NCBI GenBank assembly: GCA_964006375.1
Contig: OZ023265.1
Coordinates: forward strand, 14,863,252-14,927,251
DNA length: 64,000 bases
From: Tillus elongatus
Lineage: Eukaryota; Arthropoda; Insecta; Coleoptera; Cleridae
Direction of reading: 5' to 3'
The position numbers were made by a program, and so were the translations under genes. Below are positions 1 to 14,089 of this stretch, in pieces (the stretch's first letter is position 1; the number at the start of each line of letters is the position of its first letter). The notes below the pieces were generated by a model. The model did no database searches. It saw only the letters and a program-made list of their open reading frames with translations, and was not told the origin of the DNA.

Positions 1-1000
1 ATAATTACACCGAATTCATATTATGGAACCAGGCAATGGGTGGATGTTTTTCAATAGCGTCTTCTCACAGGGCTGCTCAAAAATGTAAAAGAACAAGAGT
101 TGCATTTTTGACGATCCTTAATATTTTCAGGCCTGATTACCCTCCAATCGTGTGAAAAATCAGGCGCATTATTTCAGTGTGTAGAAACCAGAGAAAAACT
201 TAAAGTGATTGTATTAGGGCTTAGTTAGGAAATGAGCAGCATATGCAGAATAAGGCAGAGGAGTATATTAACATTGAGTAAAAAGTGAAACAGACAACGC
301 AGTCGCCGAAAAATGTACAAAAACAGGTAGCGACAGCTACTTATGAAGACAACTTCCTTGACGAAATATGTATTCTAGCGTATAACTCTCTATTTTGTCT
401 TTGTTTTTTCGGGTGACTACTCTCCCCCTATTCTCAGTGCCCAAGTAAAAGTGTCTCGAGTAAAATATCAAAATGTTGTTACCTTAATTCATAGATTGTT
501 TGTTTCTCCGCGGTTTTTAGTTCGTGAATTATTTAGTAAATTAAAAATTAGATCTCTGTTTAACCTAGATAGTACAGCGAATATAGGATTTTAATTTGCA
601 AACAAGAATATTAACCTAAAAAGTAACCAAGACTAAATTTCAGCAGCAAAAGCACTTGTAATGTTGAGCTGAAAAGTAAACTTTACACAACGGTTCAACT
701 TTACCACTAGCGAGTTCGTTTAGTACATGAGAGTTATTAAAACTTCTCAATATAGCTAAGAAAAACTTCTTGTTACAATAGCTGTTCCGTTCAGCCATGA
801 GTTGCCCAGTGCATTACATTTTATCTAATATTTTGTAACTTCTATTTCTAATTTTCTGTTTCTCTGAAATATTGTTTTATATCCACATTGCGTATAATTA
901 TAAACATATAGAGCTATGTGCAATTTTAGATATAGCAATTATAAAGCTGAAAACAAATTCTGATTTAGCTCAAATAAACTAAACAATTAAACATATTATT
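1..1000. other. Unassigned AT-rich DNA
   Basis: No open frame of note, tandem repeat, tRNA-like fold or transposon motif was recognised in this first kilobase. It reads as ordinary AT-rich non-coding DNA up to the start of the Penelope-type tail near position 1001. Confidence 0.6.
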
Positions 1001-1185
1001 TCTGAACGTCATAACGTCTGGGTTTGACACGGTTGAAGGAAATTAAAGGCTTTTACTACCAGACAAACTGATTTATTCTCAAAACCCTACGCGTTTCGAC
1101 ACATTAACGTGCCATCTTCAGGGGTTTAGACAAATTTCCTGTATCTCTTTCTGTAATTGAGACAGGAAATTTGTCTAAACCCCGT
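1001..1185 (-). mobile_element. Truncated Penelope-type terminal region with hairpin and hammerhead-like motif
   Basis: The interval starts with a tail (TTCTGAACGTCATAACGTC at 1002-1020) that closely matches the tail of the element at 45.3 kb. An arm follows that, on the minus strand, reads CTGAAGATGGCAC, a loop, GTGTCGAAACGCG (about 1086-1121). This is the same hammerhead-like layout seen in the Penelope arms at 22.9 and 26.4 kb. The arm ends in an inverted repeat (about 1121-1183) whose halves read GGGGTTTAGACAAATTTCC and its complement, so this is a very short head-to-head inverted structure. No coding sequence remains and no clear target duplication was found. Assignment to Penelope rests on shared architecture, not on protein similarity. 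Confidence 0.55.
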
Positions 1186-1204
1186 AAAACATGAAAAAAA
1201 AAAT

Positions 1205-1320
1205 CGGGACGCAGCAAGCGCGTTATAGTAGTGAATTTTCATAAAAATTTTACACTATTAGCAAGGTTTATTATTAAAACAAATTCATTAAATTTAAATG
1301 GACCTTGGAGACCGGTTTTG
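1205..1320 (+). repeat. Family-H repeat, 5' end fragment
   Basis: The conserved start of family H is present: a stem-loop close to ACGCA-GCAAG-TGCGT (here GCAAGCGCG), then TAGTGAATTTTC. Only the first hundred or so bases are recognisable before the sequence becomes unplaceable. Confidence 0.5.
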
Positions 1321-1644
1321 GAGTCCCAGTTAGCGATTATTTGAAAAAAATTATATTTTTGTTGTGTGTGTGTTTTGTTTCTTTAACGTCGTCCTATTTC
1401 CGCGACTATGGCCAATCACCGACGCCAGGGAGCAGTTTTACCTCACTATCCTGGAAATTTTGCCGAACCCCTGCCTTTCTGTAAGGAGAGTATGGATCTT
1501 TAACGTGCCCAACATCGCATGGACACGGGACCGACGGCTTTACGTCCCCTCTGAAGGGCGGAACGTGCAGACATTTAACTTGCTCAAATACAATGCCAGA
1601 ACCTCAGTTGATGTGAATGTTACAGTATGTACTGAAAAAGTGAA

Positions 1645-1719
1645 AGGAGTACCCTGGGATCGAACCCAGTACCCTTCGGTTCAGAGGCACACGTTCTTAC
1701 CCCTGAACCACCGAGGCTC
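1645..1719 (-). other. tRNA-like sequence, possible SINE head
   Basis: On the minus strand there is an A-box-like TGGTTCAGGGGTAAG and, downstream, a B box GGTTCGATCCC inside a clear T-arm hairpin (CTGGG/CCCAG). The 5' part GAGCCTC has no good acceptor partner and the anticodon arm pairs poorly, so a functional tRNA is unlikely. A tRNA-derived SINE head or a tRNA pseudogene fits better. The frame of about 143 codons running over it on the plus strand is not considered real. Confidence 0.4.
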
Positions 1720-1799
1720 TTATTATATTTTGTACGGAGCTAAAAAATTAAAATTTTGTCTTAGATATATATGTAAGTACTGCAAGTGTCTTTAAAAAA

Positions 1800-2280
1800 A
1801 TTGTGTTACAAATTTCATTAAAGTTACAAAAGATTTTCAGAAATAAAATAATTATTTACAAAGGGAATGTACCTGTCAAATTATACATATGGCAGGTATT
1901 TTTCCTTATTAATTGCTTTGATGGTTTTGTTTTAGTCAACCCATCCAGTTTTTGCAAACAATAAACAACAAAAAAGGTTTTTTAAAACAAATTTGTGGTT
2001 ATCTGCGAAGCTCATTATGTTATTTTTATTTAATTTAGTACTCATCGTGCGTTTATATAGGTGTTACTATGGTTCAAGATTGAAGATTCTAGCTTTATAG
2101 GAAATTTTTTGAGCTATCGGATTTGAAATATTTTTAGAAAATTTTCCACCATATCATACTAGCTGCACCCAGATCCCTTCCAATGCTTATACATTTGGGC
2201 AAAGACTCTAAAACAAATACGGACTATGTAAAGAAAATATCGCAAGAAGAGTATTCTGCAAACCCTTAAGTTTCAGCTTA
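1800..2280. other. Unassigned AT-rich DNA
   Basis: No gene, fold or recognisable element was seen. It precedes the minus-oriented family-H material that begins near 2290. Confidence 0.5.
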
Positions 2281-2289
2281 ATCATTGTG

Positions 2290-2810
2290 CTTCATTTTAA
2301 TAAAATATTTACAGAAAATTCATTTCAAATATACTCTTTCTCTGATGCTTTGTCTTTAGGTTGAGTTAAGTTGATGCCTTGGTTGTAGGTTTGGTTAAGT
2401 TTATGGTTTAACAGCCTATAATTTTTAGCTAATTTTCGTAGAAAAAAAATCGTTAATGAGGATACCGCGACTATTGACTTTAAAAAGATTTCTTCAAGTG
2501 AGCGCAAACAAGGCCCCCTAGAAGCTATATCCGGGTTTACTTTCAGTTTATATCTGTTAACATATTATATATAGGATGACACATTTCTAAGGTGAAGCTC
2601 GATATAGTTCTTATTATACAAGATACGAGAAAAAATTGTATACCTTAATTATAGGGTGGCTTTAGCTGCATCTTATAAAAATATATCGACAATGATTGCG
2701 TGGTCTATAAGCCGTTGGTGATCCCTACAATTATTGTTTTCGAACACCCTTATATTATTACATTTTTGCATTTTTTTATCGAAATGTGATGCATGTTTGT
2801 AAGAAAAAAA
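2290..2810 (-). repeat. Family-H repeat, 3' part, minus orientation
   Basis: Read on the minus strand, this segment carries the family-H 3' module: the text around GAGCGC, the TATCCGG region and a decayed terminal hairpin (TAATTTTCGTAG then AATCGTTAATG near 2434-2458). The part at 2290-2440 is the reverse complement of the motif at 11.06-11.21 kb. A closely similar module lies at 57.03-57.36 kb, again followed by a palindromic family-H variant, so the two belong to one subfamily. Confidence 0.5.
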
Positions 2811-2811
2811 T

Positions 2812-3122
2812 GGAGACGCAGTAAGTGCGTTTTGGTAGCGAATTTTCATTAAATCCTTCAAATTTCAATAACTCGATTTGCTATTAACCTAAGGTTTGTT
2901 GGCTAGGAAACCAGTTTTTTCGGAAACACTTTAAGTTTGTTTTCGGAAAATTAGTGAACATTTTCCAGCAATAAGTAAATTTAATAAAATATGGTACCTT
3001 GTTTATACTATATAGGTTATAACGGTGACCAAATTGATGCCTGCTTGCATTAGAGAGACATATTTGCTATTAGAAACATTTTTATGAAAAGTCACCTCCA
3101 TAGCGCACTTGCTGCGTCCAGA
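2812..3122. repeat. Palindrome-ended family-H variant (about 310 bp)
   Basis: Both ends carry the family-H 5' terminus in inverted orientation: GACGCAGTAAGTGCG at 2815 and CGCACTTGCTGCGTC at about 3103-3117. The middle has motifs (ACCTAAGGTTTGTTGGC, GATGCCTGCTTGCATTA) shared with the copies at 10.55 and 57.37 kb. It behaves like a short terminal-inverted-repeat or foldback element of fixed length. No coding capacity. Confidence 0.55.
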
Positions 3123-3139
3123 CTTTTCTCATATATCAT

Positions 3140-3230
3140 ATTGGCATTATTGTCAAATCGTTCCAGCAACCTCTCAAATGATTTTTGGAAGGGCTGTCTG
3201 CGCTCTGGATGTCGCTGCATATTTAAAAAA
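3140..3230 (-). pseudogene. Mariner transposase N-terminal fragment
   Basis: The minus-strand translation includes RHPERRQPFQKSFERLLERF, which resembles the start of insect mariner-type transposases (the stretch of arginines and prolines before the first helix-turn-helix). Only about 30 residues are recognisable. It abuts the family-H end at 3122, so it is probably a remnant cut by that insertion. No catalytic residues are present. The similarity is short, so the call is tentative. Confidence 0.35.
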
Positions 3231-3329
3231 AAATAATGTGGCGATCGCATAAACAAATATTCCGTACTAGACTTTACTAAACGGAATATAACGTACCAAA
3301 AAACATATTTCAATATAATATTTATTTAG

Positions 3330-4050
3330 TATTGACTTAAAGATAATAACATCGCTATTGTTGCTTCTTATAATGTACCTACCTCACAATGCTATTAGTC
3401 ATCAAATATTTAATAACTCCCTGGATTTAATTATTTCATGTTCTCCTTCTATTTACCCAAGTACTAAGGGTTATTTGTTTACACACTAAAGATGATAGTC
3501 TGTATTATTTATCTCCTATCATTCACAGTGTAATACAGAGCTAGGCACGTCCTGAGCAGACAGAGAGAAAGAGATTATTTCACAAATTGTGCTCTCATTC
3601 ACATGGTTGACGTCCATTATGAAATTCATAACGCCCTATATTCCCTTCACATCGGCAGAATTCTTGCATAAAGTTTTTTACTGCGACACAAAACAAATTT
3701 TAATAAACGGCTGCCGGCCTGTCAGTCCCCACTTAAAATTTATCGATATACGAGGGTACGGCGTCATACTTTCTACATTTGACGACCGCAGCCATGAAAT
3801 AAGATAACACACACACATTTGTCGAGGAAAATTGTCTTGTGTAAGGTGATTTTTCAATGACACATCCGCCTATTTCCACCCACAAAGTTGCTCATACATA
3901 AAAACGTTAGCTGTACAAATGGTTTGGAAATATCACTTAATTTCCTTCTCCAGGAAGCAGTTCTATTGTTTTGAAGTCATCGAGGTCAAAAAACGCCCTG
4001 ATTGTTTAAGCAGGCCACGTGAAGCCTTTCGACTACCTCGAAATCTATTA
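3330..4050. other. Unassigned AT-rich DNA
   Basis: No recognisable gene or repeat. Two opposed frames of 60-72 codons near 3589-3863 overlap each other on opposite strands and match nothing I recognise. Confidence 0.5.
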
Positions 4051-4051
4051 T

Positions 4052-7016
4052 TTTTTTAAAACACACCACGAGGGCTCACAGCGTAAATACTATAGTACCG
4101 TGGGTGTCGACAAGGAGGAAAGAGGCAACTTGTTAATTCTGGGCTTGACGGTTTGGAGGGTCGGAGGAGAAGGAAAAACATGTGCCGGCAAGGAGTTCCA
4201 CAATTCGGTAGTCCTCGGGACAAAAGAGCGGGCATAACAAGATGTTCTATGTTTAGTGACCTGGGCAGTAATAGCGTCTATTCGCTCTGTTCCCCTGGTA
4301 GACCTGTTGGGGGCAACAGGTGGAGGAACTATGGAAGAGAGCTCCTCTGAGCAGTGTCTCTGCAGATATCTATTAAAGAGAGAGAGGTTACCAACGGCAC
4401 GTCAGTGGGTAAGCGATGGCAGCCTTTGGGTGACGGTAAAGTCACTGATGAGATGTATGGAGTCCAGGATAGCGAGTGTACAAGCGGCAGGGGCACCCCA
4501 GATGTGGGAGCAATATTCGAGGTTTGGCCTTATTTGTGAAGCATATAAGGTATAGAGATCAGCTGGTGAAAAGTATTTGCGAGCCCGGAAGAGGAAACCT
4601 AATTTCTTAGCAGCCGCTTCTGCAATAGATCCACAGAAATGCCAACAAGTCAAAAATGACTCATTACTTTGAATAACGTGGTTGTTCATTGTGATGGGTC
4701 TAGTGCTGGTGTAACTCTTATAAGATAGAAAGCAAGACAGAGATTTGATGGAGTTGAATTGTACAATATTTATACTTCCTCAGTCTAATATTTTTGGACA
4801 TCCAGAGAGACAGAACCCTCCATCCACGAAAACAGAAATTACTGCGGTTGGGGAGGAAAGTTGCTGTCCAGGTACAGAGTTTTGGTGGTAGGCCACAGAC
4901 CGGAAGTTTATTAAGCAGCGCTGCGTGGCAGACATGGTCAAATGCTTTGGATATGTCTAGAGCGACAATCTGGGATTCACCGTGTAGTTCCATAGTCTTG
5001 CTGCAAGAATGGGTGACAAAGGAAAGGAGGTCGGCAGTTGATCGGCGCTGACGGAATCCATACTGCCTGTCGTGGATTAGACTGTGTTTTTCAAGAAATT
5101 TTAGTAATTCGGTGTTCATATACTTTTCCGTCACTGAAAGGAGAGAAATAGGCCTGAAGTTGCTAGGACGCGCTTTGGATACTTTCTTGGGGACGGGTTG
5201 TACTCGAGCAGTTTTCCGGTTACTAGGGACATCTCTCTATTGTAAGATATCTTAAACAGACGCGTCAGAAAAGGAGCAAGTTCTGGTCCGCATTTTTTGA
5301 GAGAAATTGGTGGGATCTCGTCAAAGCCAGAAGCTTCCTGGTATCAAGAGAAGAGAGCATCTTTCGTAACTTTTTAGTTTTAAAATCCGTCATTTTATGC
5401 GCTACATTGGGGACTGTTGGTGGTTGAACATTTGGAGATGGGTAGAGAGTAGAATTACCGGCGTACAACGAGGCAAAAAGCTCAGCCTTGCCCAGAGCGG
5501 TAGAAAGAGTTTCATTCCCTGAAACAGGAGGTGGGAACGTACTCTTTCAGAAATTCTTCCCAATAAATTTAGCAAGAGTCCAGAAGGGTTTGCTTCCGTT
5601 GGAGCTTGAGAGGACTTTGTTTTTGATGCGTTTATTAAACTAGTTTTTTTTGTCTCAGGAAGAATGCAGACATAGCGGTTTCTTACGTCGTTAAATGCTT
5701 GATGGTTTTTTTGAATGGGATTGTGTAGAAGGGTTTTGTGAGCTTTGACCTTTTCAAGTCTGAACTTGTCACAGGATTTAGAGAACTAGGGCTTTCGATT
5801 GGCTGAAGAGGTTTTCTGTGTACGTGGAATAAATAATTCCATGCCAGCTTGGATAGTTTCGGTGACGTTTTGTGAGATATCAGAGGAGTCAGGATGAGAG
5901 AATCAGACCGACAGACGCCCATGGAAATGAGATAAAGTCATCCCGCATTTCGTCCCACAGTGCGAAGTTGGAGTGCCAAACAATACGTGGGTGTGATGAC
6001 TCTGTAACTTCGGGTTGCATCGCGCAGGAAGCAGTGACCATGCCGTGGTCTGAACGACCAGTGGGCGCGGTGACTAATATCTTATAGCATTCAGGTTTTG
6101 TAGTAAGAAGTAGATCCAAGGGATTTGAGCTGTGTGTTGGGATGCGAGGAAAGTAAGTAGGATGCTGAATCATATTGGCTAAAAAATTGCTGACTGCAAA
6201 GGCCTCCGCTGCTCTCCCTTGTGGATCGGTTTTTGAAGATCCTAGCCATTCCTTATTATGGACATTGAAGTCACCAGGAATAGTGACCTCGAAGGAAGGA
6301 TATTCAAAAATCAGATGGTCGGTTTTTTCAGAAAAATAGTCGAATAGCTCTACAAAGTTGTTGTCAGAAGGTGACCCGTAAATGCAACAAATGAATTTAG
6401 TTGCAGCCCTGAGAGAGAGTGCGTTTCATCCAAAATATGTTTTTTCTTCCAGCTTCTAAATTGGGGAGTCTGGTGAAGCGTTGATTGCTACGGATGTATG
6501 CGCACACGCCTCCATGCAATCTAAAGGAAGTAAGGAGCTCATACTCCGGGAAATTAAGGTGATTAGTGGCTGTTTTGGCACTGATTTCGGTGAGGAAGAG
6601 GAGTTTGGGCCTATTAGCCTGGAGGAAATGGTGGACGGAGTTCAGGTTAGAATGTAGGCCACATATATTCGAGACGGATATGTTAAACCTTGATGCCGGC
6701 GCCCCTGTACCTCCCTCTCCCGGAGATCCGAATGGAGGGGTATTTTATCTATGGAATCTTTTGTACATGGGGGACCCATCATCATTTTTGTTTATAAGGG
6801 AAACCGACTTATACATTAGAAGCGGAAACATCCGTTGGGACTTCACCGGCCCCTTGATATAAGAGGTGGTACCTCCTCGGGCGTGAAAAATTCCTTTACT
6901 ATCATGTAAAGGAAAAGTCCACTACCACCTGATTGGCTCCGATTAGTCGCCTCGTACGACAAGCAGGAGTTAGCTTTGATCTATTCTTTTAGTTAGTCCC
7001 CGGACCCACAGGGGAC
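4052..7016 (-). pseudogene. Jockey-type non-LTR retrotransposon, near full length but broken
   Basis: Read from 7016 down to 4052. The 5' region carries TCGTACGAGGCGACTAA, a motif I associate with insect LINE 5' regions. An apurinic-type endonuclease follows: GDFNVHNKEWLGSS near 6290-6230, SNPLDLLLTT near 6120 and GRSDHGMV near 6050, the catalytic aspartate and histidine block. The reverse transcriptase shows QYGFRQRRSTADLL (about 5070) and VALDISKAFDH (motif A, about 4960). The GVPQG and YADD motifs are missing: after the segment at about 4800 the sequence jumps to the C-terminal domain (KKLGFLFRARKYFSPADLY and [13 protein letters not shown], 4620-4480), ending with RSFVPRTTELWNSLP near 4190. 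A short A-run on the minus strand (T-run at 4051-4058) is the likely poly(A) end. Frameshifts and stops are frequent, so it is dead. Its RT products would copy RNA at a nicked target if intact. Confidence 0.8.
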
Positions 7017-7054
7017 TATTCATATTAATCAAGCGAGCCCTTTTGTACCAAACA

Positions 7055-7056
<2 letters not shown>

Positions 7057-7137
<81 letters not shown>
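7057..7137. repeat. (TA)n microsatellite
   Basis: Uninterrupted alternating AT of about 80 bp, lying between the 5' end of the non-LTR element and a Penelope remnant. Confidence 0.95.
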
Positions 7138-7139
<2 letters not shown>

Positions 7140-7229
7140 GTTATGTATCGGACGTGGTTCTGCCGGTATTTATTTTATAAAGCAATCTATCAGGAGATTG
7201 CCCATAGGCGGCGGACCGAAAACGGTACA

Positions 7230-7998
7230 TTTTCTATGAGTACTATATTTAGCAATATGCGATATATGCTTTCGAAGGCGCTAGCTGTCCTTGTTATCTA
7301 ACATTTTTTAATAACTTTAGATTATCACTAACGTGGTGATTATTATCCGAAATATGTTGGGCGACGGAAGATCTACCTATAGTACAGTATCTTAATTGTG
7401 CTAAATGTTCTTTGAATCTAGTTTGTCCGACGTATTTAAGATCACAATCTTTACAAATTATTTCATAAATTCCTGACGTTTTGGCCGTACTCTCCTTGTC
7501 TTTTGGCTTCCTAGCAAGTTTTTATAGTTTTTTTTGTCGAAAATATTAGTTGCAAATTGGCTATTTTAAAAATGATATCTAGACCCGTCGTGATTTGAGG
7601 TTTAAATGGTAAGCAAACAAAGATTTTTCGGCTTCCTATCTTCTAAAATCATTGATTCCGCATTTTCTTTGTGTTTTGTTTGTTAATTAATTTATCCACT
7701 AGGCAACCAATATATCCGTTATATACGGTCACGTTGATAATATACTTTAATTGTTGGGTTATCTTCTTTTACTTAAAGGAAAATTAATTAATTACTAAAA
7801 AATTCAGACTGGCCATTTTTTGTGCGTACGTATGATGTGAGTCAATCGTAATGTAACTGATAGTGGTGGTTTCCTTTCTATGGGCAACGAATTCTAAAGT
7901 GCTTTATTTTTGATAACTAGTACATCTAGAGAAGGTAATTTGTTATTAAATTCTAATTCGTGGGTAAATTTTATAGAATCGAATTTATTGTTTAATAT
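7230..7998 (-). pseudogene. Decayed Penelope-like RT / GIY-YIG coding region
   Basis: The plus-strand text is collinear with the minus-strand Penelope arm at 23.57-24.37 kb, though many positions differ. Shared landmarks include the stretch for LKYVGQT (around 7430-7440, ACGTATTTAAGATCACAAT), the HIxDNNHH region (around 7340), and the part encoding LDVLVIKNK (around 7900). On the minus strand it runs from the linker after the RT palm through the C-terminal GIY-YIG endonuclease. Stops and frameshifts throughout make it a pseudogene. RT motifs B and C are not recognisable. It is an older copy from the same or a sister family of the palindromic insertion. Confidence 0.75.
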
Positions 7999-8395
7999 CG
8001 CAACAAAAATAAATATAATAAAAATACCCCTGAATTTTCTGTACGTGATTAGGAAACAACTTGTATGTTTATAAGTATCGTTGCGTAACTTAAAAATAAT
8101 TTACCAATTTTCATAAAACTTGGCAAATTTGTAAATGGCTTGGACAGGTTCCAGAAAAATCAGATCAGTCTTTTCGGCAGAATTATTTCTTTCTTTTATA
8201 AAGCGTGTTATATCTTCGGAAACAAGAAAACAAATAAAGAAGTTATAACACGTACCAATCTCCAGTGTTTAGTTTAGGGAAAAGATTTTAAATTTCTTTT
8301 GGGATAATATTTGTATATTCAAAAAAAAATTTTCTTTGCAGATTTTGGTATATGCGCTGCGTCTGCAGGGTCTATAACAAACAGTAGCGGCTCGT

Positions 8396-9130
<735 letters not shown>

Positions 9131-9133
9131 AAA

Positions 9134-10545
9134 TGAAGGGCTCGCCTATTTTTTTCCCGAAAGTGTATTATAGAAAACCTACTTACTAAACTTAATAATT
9201 ATTAACCACTCATCAAGTTTTCCTCTAGTTACTTACACGTTATAGTAGTTAAAAGTCCCTTAAAGAGTTAACCTTTAAATTAAAAATATTATCCACTCAA
9301 TTAATCACATTATCACAATTATTTTGTCCACTTATTAAGCAACCTGAAGTAGTGGCCATAATAAAAATAATAATTGTCTTGTGAGAACATGTAAACAACA
9401 ACGAAATGATCTAATTAAGAATCAGTCCGACACGAAGACGAAAATTACTAGGTAGTAGGTACACACGCTCTGCCAAAACCCCACTACAAACTGGAAGTGT
9501 GTAATTTTTTAGCGTACAACAGATTGCTTATTCGGTCGTTTTCGATTATGATAGGCGATCATTTCGCATTGAAGTATTGCATTTCCTGAGAGCGCCAAAA
9601 AATACACACCGCCGCCCGACTGCTTTATCTGGATATGGATGTGTATAACGTCTGCCAACGATTAACATTATACTTATTTTGATTCTGTATTCTGTATTAA
9701 TGGCTGCCGACTCTCTGCGATCCTCGATATAGTAATTTTGTTTGTTGACTGCAGGAGGTAAAAAAGTAAATAAAAATTTATTAAAATATAGCATAGCAAA
9801 AATATTATTTTTTCCACGGCAGGCAGCAGCGTGCGCGCACGGGCGCACTTATTGAGGAGCCGCCCCTGATAACAAATACTACATTTCAAGTTCAAGAATA
9901 TAAGAGAAATGTTTTGACGCATTCAGGTCGCGATTTGGAAATGTAATTATTGCATAAAATGGCAAAAAAGTAGGACTAAATTAGTATAATCACATCCGAC
10001 TATATGAATAATTAAAAGCACTTTTCAGAGACTAGCTAGTTTTCCTTAACATAAAAACAACCCTCGGTAAGTTTATCTTAAAGGGCGCTAAGGCATCTAG
10101 TCAGCCGAAAGAGGGCGGCTAAGGGCTTGATTAATATACTGCCCCCATGAACCGGAAGTGTACTGGTCCAGATGTCCGGAGGATTTATGTGATCCCTGGA
10201 AGATACACAGGGACAGAGCGAAGCTGAGGGGATGTTGCTTAAGAAATTTCGTTATCATAGCTCCCTTGGGACTGTTTATCATGTGTATCATCGCCTTGTA
10301 ACTATTAAAAGCAAACATGATGACGAAACTAATAAACTTTATGATAACATAAGGAAAATACGTGCTCTGCATATTAGATATTTTATTTGTATTATACGAA
10401 TTCATAAAATTTATAGAACTTTTTATAAAACCCAGAGAACATTTTAACATAACAAAATGTTGAGTATACAGGGTCTTAATTAGGTATGTACGCAACTTAA
10501 GAAAGCGAAAGTTTACTTGATTTTGAAGCAAAAATATCTATAAAA
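9134..10545. other. Unassigned DNA
   Basis: No recognisable element. There is a short GC-richer patch at about 9820-9870. Two overlapping minus-strand frames at 9546-9922 and one of 144 codons at 10097-10531 show no family resemblance or codon pattern I can support. Confidence 0.5.
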
Positions 10546-10552
10546 AAAAACT

Positions 10553-10858
10553 CTGGACGCAGCAAGTGCGTTATGGATGTCAATTTTCTTTAAAATGTTT
10601 TTAATTACAAATATATCGCTCTAATGCGAGCAGTTATCAATTTGGTTACGGGTATAACCTATATAGTAGGAACAATGTACCATATTTTATCAAAATAAAT
10701 ATTTAAAGATGTACAACAATTTTCCGAAAATAAACTTTAAATGTTTCTGAGAAAGCTGGTCTCCTAGTCAATGAACCTTAGGTTAATAGCAAATTGAGTT
10801 ATTGACATTTGAAAGATTTAATGAAAATTCGCAACCAAAACGCCCTTGCTGCGTTCAT
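10553..10858. repeat. Palindrome-ended family-H variant (about 305 bp)
   Basis: Inverted family-H 5' termini flank it: GGACGCAGCAAGTGCGT near 10555 and CGCCCTTGCTGCGTTC near 10840. The interior matches the 2.8-3.1 kb copy in reverse order (ACCTTAGGTTAATAGC near 10787). A further minus-oriented terminus at about 10953-10992 abuts it, suggesting stacked insertions. Confidence 0.55.
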
Positions 10859-11059
10859 ACAAAAATTTTCGAAAATAAAGTTAAATGTTGGTTGCCTAAC
10901 CAACAAAACTTACGTTAATAGCAAATTGAGTTATTGAAATTTGGAGGATTTAATGAAAATTAGCTAACAAAACGCACTTACTTCGTCCAGATTTTTTCTT
11001 ACAAAAATGCATCAGATTTCGATAAAAAATGCTAAAATGCAGTCACGAATTTGTGAAAT

Positions 11060-12502
<1,443 letters not shown>

Positions 12503-13659
12503 AAAGGTTCTAAACGACTTTGTTTCAAAAATACAAGGTTACATAGTAATTAATTCTAAACAAAAGAAATCTCTGTAATCTCTGTATATATTGGAATTGG
12601 CCGTTTCCAAGAAAAAATATACAGTAAAAACCGGATTTAACAAGGAGTCAAGAGACCAGCAATAATATCTCGTAAAAACCGGGTCACGGTATATCAGAAC
12701 TAAGAAGTAACTACAAAAAATGTAGGTATGTACATACTTATATGTAAGTATCCAAACCACAAATATTGAAAATCAACTGTAACTGCCTAGTTTGAATGAA
12801 CAATTTTATTCGCATAAAAAGAAACAAATCACTATATATACTGTACATTATTACCAGGGCTCGGATTATATGCAATTCGCATATTTTTTGAATAAGTTGC
12901 ATATTTTAGTGTATTTTGCCTAAATTGCATATTTCCATATATTTTGCATTATTTGCATATGTTACAATTTTTAGGGGTTTCCGTGTATAACAAAATCCAT
13001 ATACTTATTTCAATGTAAATTTTATAGGCCCTTCATATGTAGCTGTCGGAAAGGAGATTCCAAATTACTGGTATTGTATAGTTCGAGCGCTTCACTCTGA
13101 TATAAGACAGTGCGCTAGACAGGGTGAGCTACCCCTGGGTTCTTAGAACCTACCGCCTCCTAGCTTTTTACGTGCTATACCTAAATGAAACTAGTAGCTA
13201 GTAGGTGAGAGTATAAAAACAAATTCTTAGATGCATTGTCTGTAATGGCGCTCTTTTCTTTATACTTTACATCAACGTAAATAGCAAAATGCAATTTGTA
13301 GGGATTCTATAAATCTAAAGTTCGTAAGAACTAGGGTTTTACGCTCGCCTATCATAAAAACTTTGTCTGAAATTCCCAATAATAACTGCAGAATGTATTG
13401 AAAGGACAGACCGCCAGGTAATTTTATTCATATATTAAGTGTCGTAAGAAGACATTAAAGGGGATTAGGGCTGATTTATTTACACGCCAGTAGTGTCTAG
13501 AATTGAAATAATTTGCTTCTCTTATTTAGTTTGATTGTACTGCTTGTGCTTAGTTGCACGCACAGTGAATTTACTTCATCTTTAGACAGTGTTTGTGTAG
13601 AGGTGTTTGTGTTATTTTATAAAAAAAATGTACTCCAAATTGACAATCTAGATACAGCC

Positions 13660-13718
13660 ACACTTAGGGCGTTCCGTAGATGGTGACAACGCCTTTTGTA
13701 AACCATGCGGGAATGTGG
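13660..13718 (+). pseudogene. BED-like zinc finger exon of the hAT relic
   Basis: The frame reads RSVDGDNAFCKPCGNV and stops at a consensus-like splice donor (GTGAGT at 13719). A Cys-x2-Cys pair after a 'DG...FC' lead is typical of the BED-type finger at the start of CGBP1-like hAT proteins, which binds the element ends. The His-x(n)-His half would be in the next exon and was not found. Short, so moderate confidence. Confidence 0.4.
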
Positions 13719-14089
13719 TGAGTTACTTTTTATTTTAAGCAACTGATATATTTTCTTTGTTTTCCTAACCTTCGCCATTAATCAACCCAGTATCAATTTG
13801 CTAAATTTTCCGACACATCATTTTTATAATCGAAAATTTTAAAATTCAATCTAAATAAAATATTAAAAACAATACCTTGCCGTTCTTAAAAAAATTACTG
13901 AAACACAAATTAAAAATATACTTCTTCATTTTTATTAGTTAATTCCCGGATATTGTATAAAAACAATACTAAATTTCTATTTACTCAAAAAAAAGTAGAT
14001 GCCTGTAGCAATATTGATTTCTTTTCGAACAGATTTCAATCATAATAAAATATCTCATAGACCAACACTGTAAGACACCTCTGCATCAA

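Noticed and set aside
1364..1795. 143-codon plus-strand frame
   Set aside because: It overlaps a tRNA-like sequence on the other strand, resembles no family I know, and the GC-richer composition explains the lack of stops.
7186..7230. Second Penelope RT motif B (text resembling MGNPL on the minus strand)
   Set aside because: PPPMGNLLIDC is a weak match and lies on the wrong side of the GIY-YIG remnant for a collinear gene.
10097..10531. 144-codon minus-strand frame
   Set aside because: AT-rich chance frame with no recognisable domain; it overlaps a plus-strand frame of similar quality.
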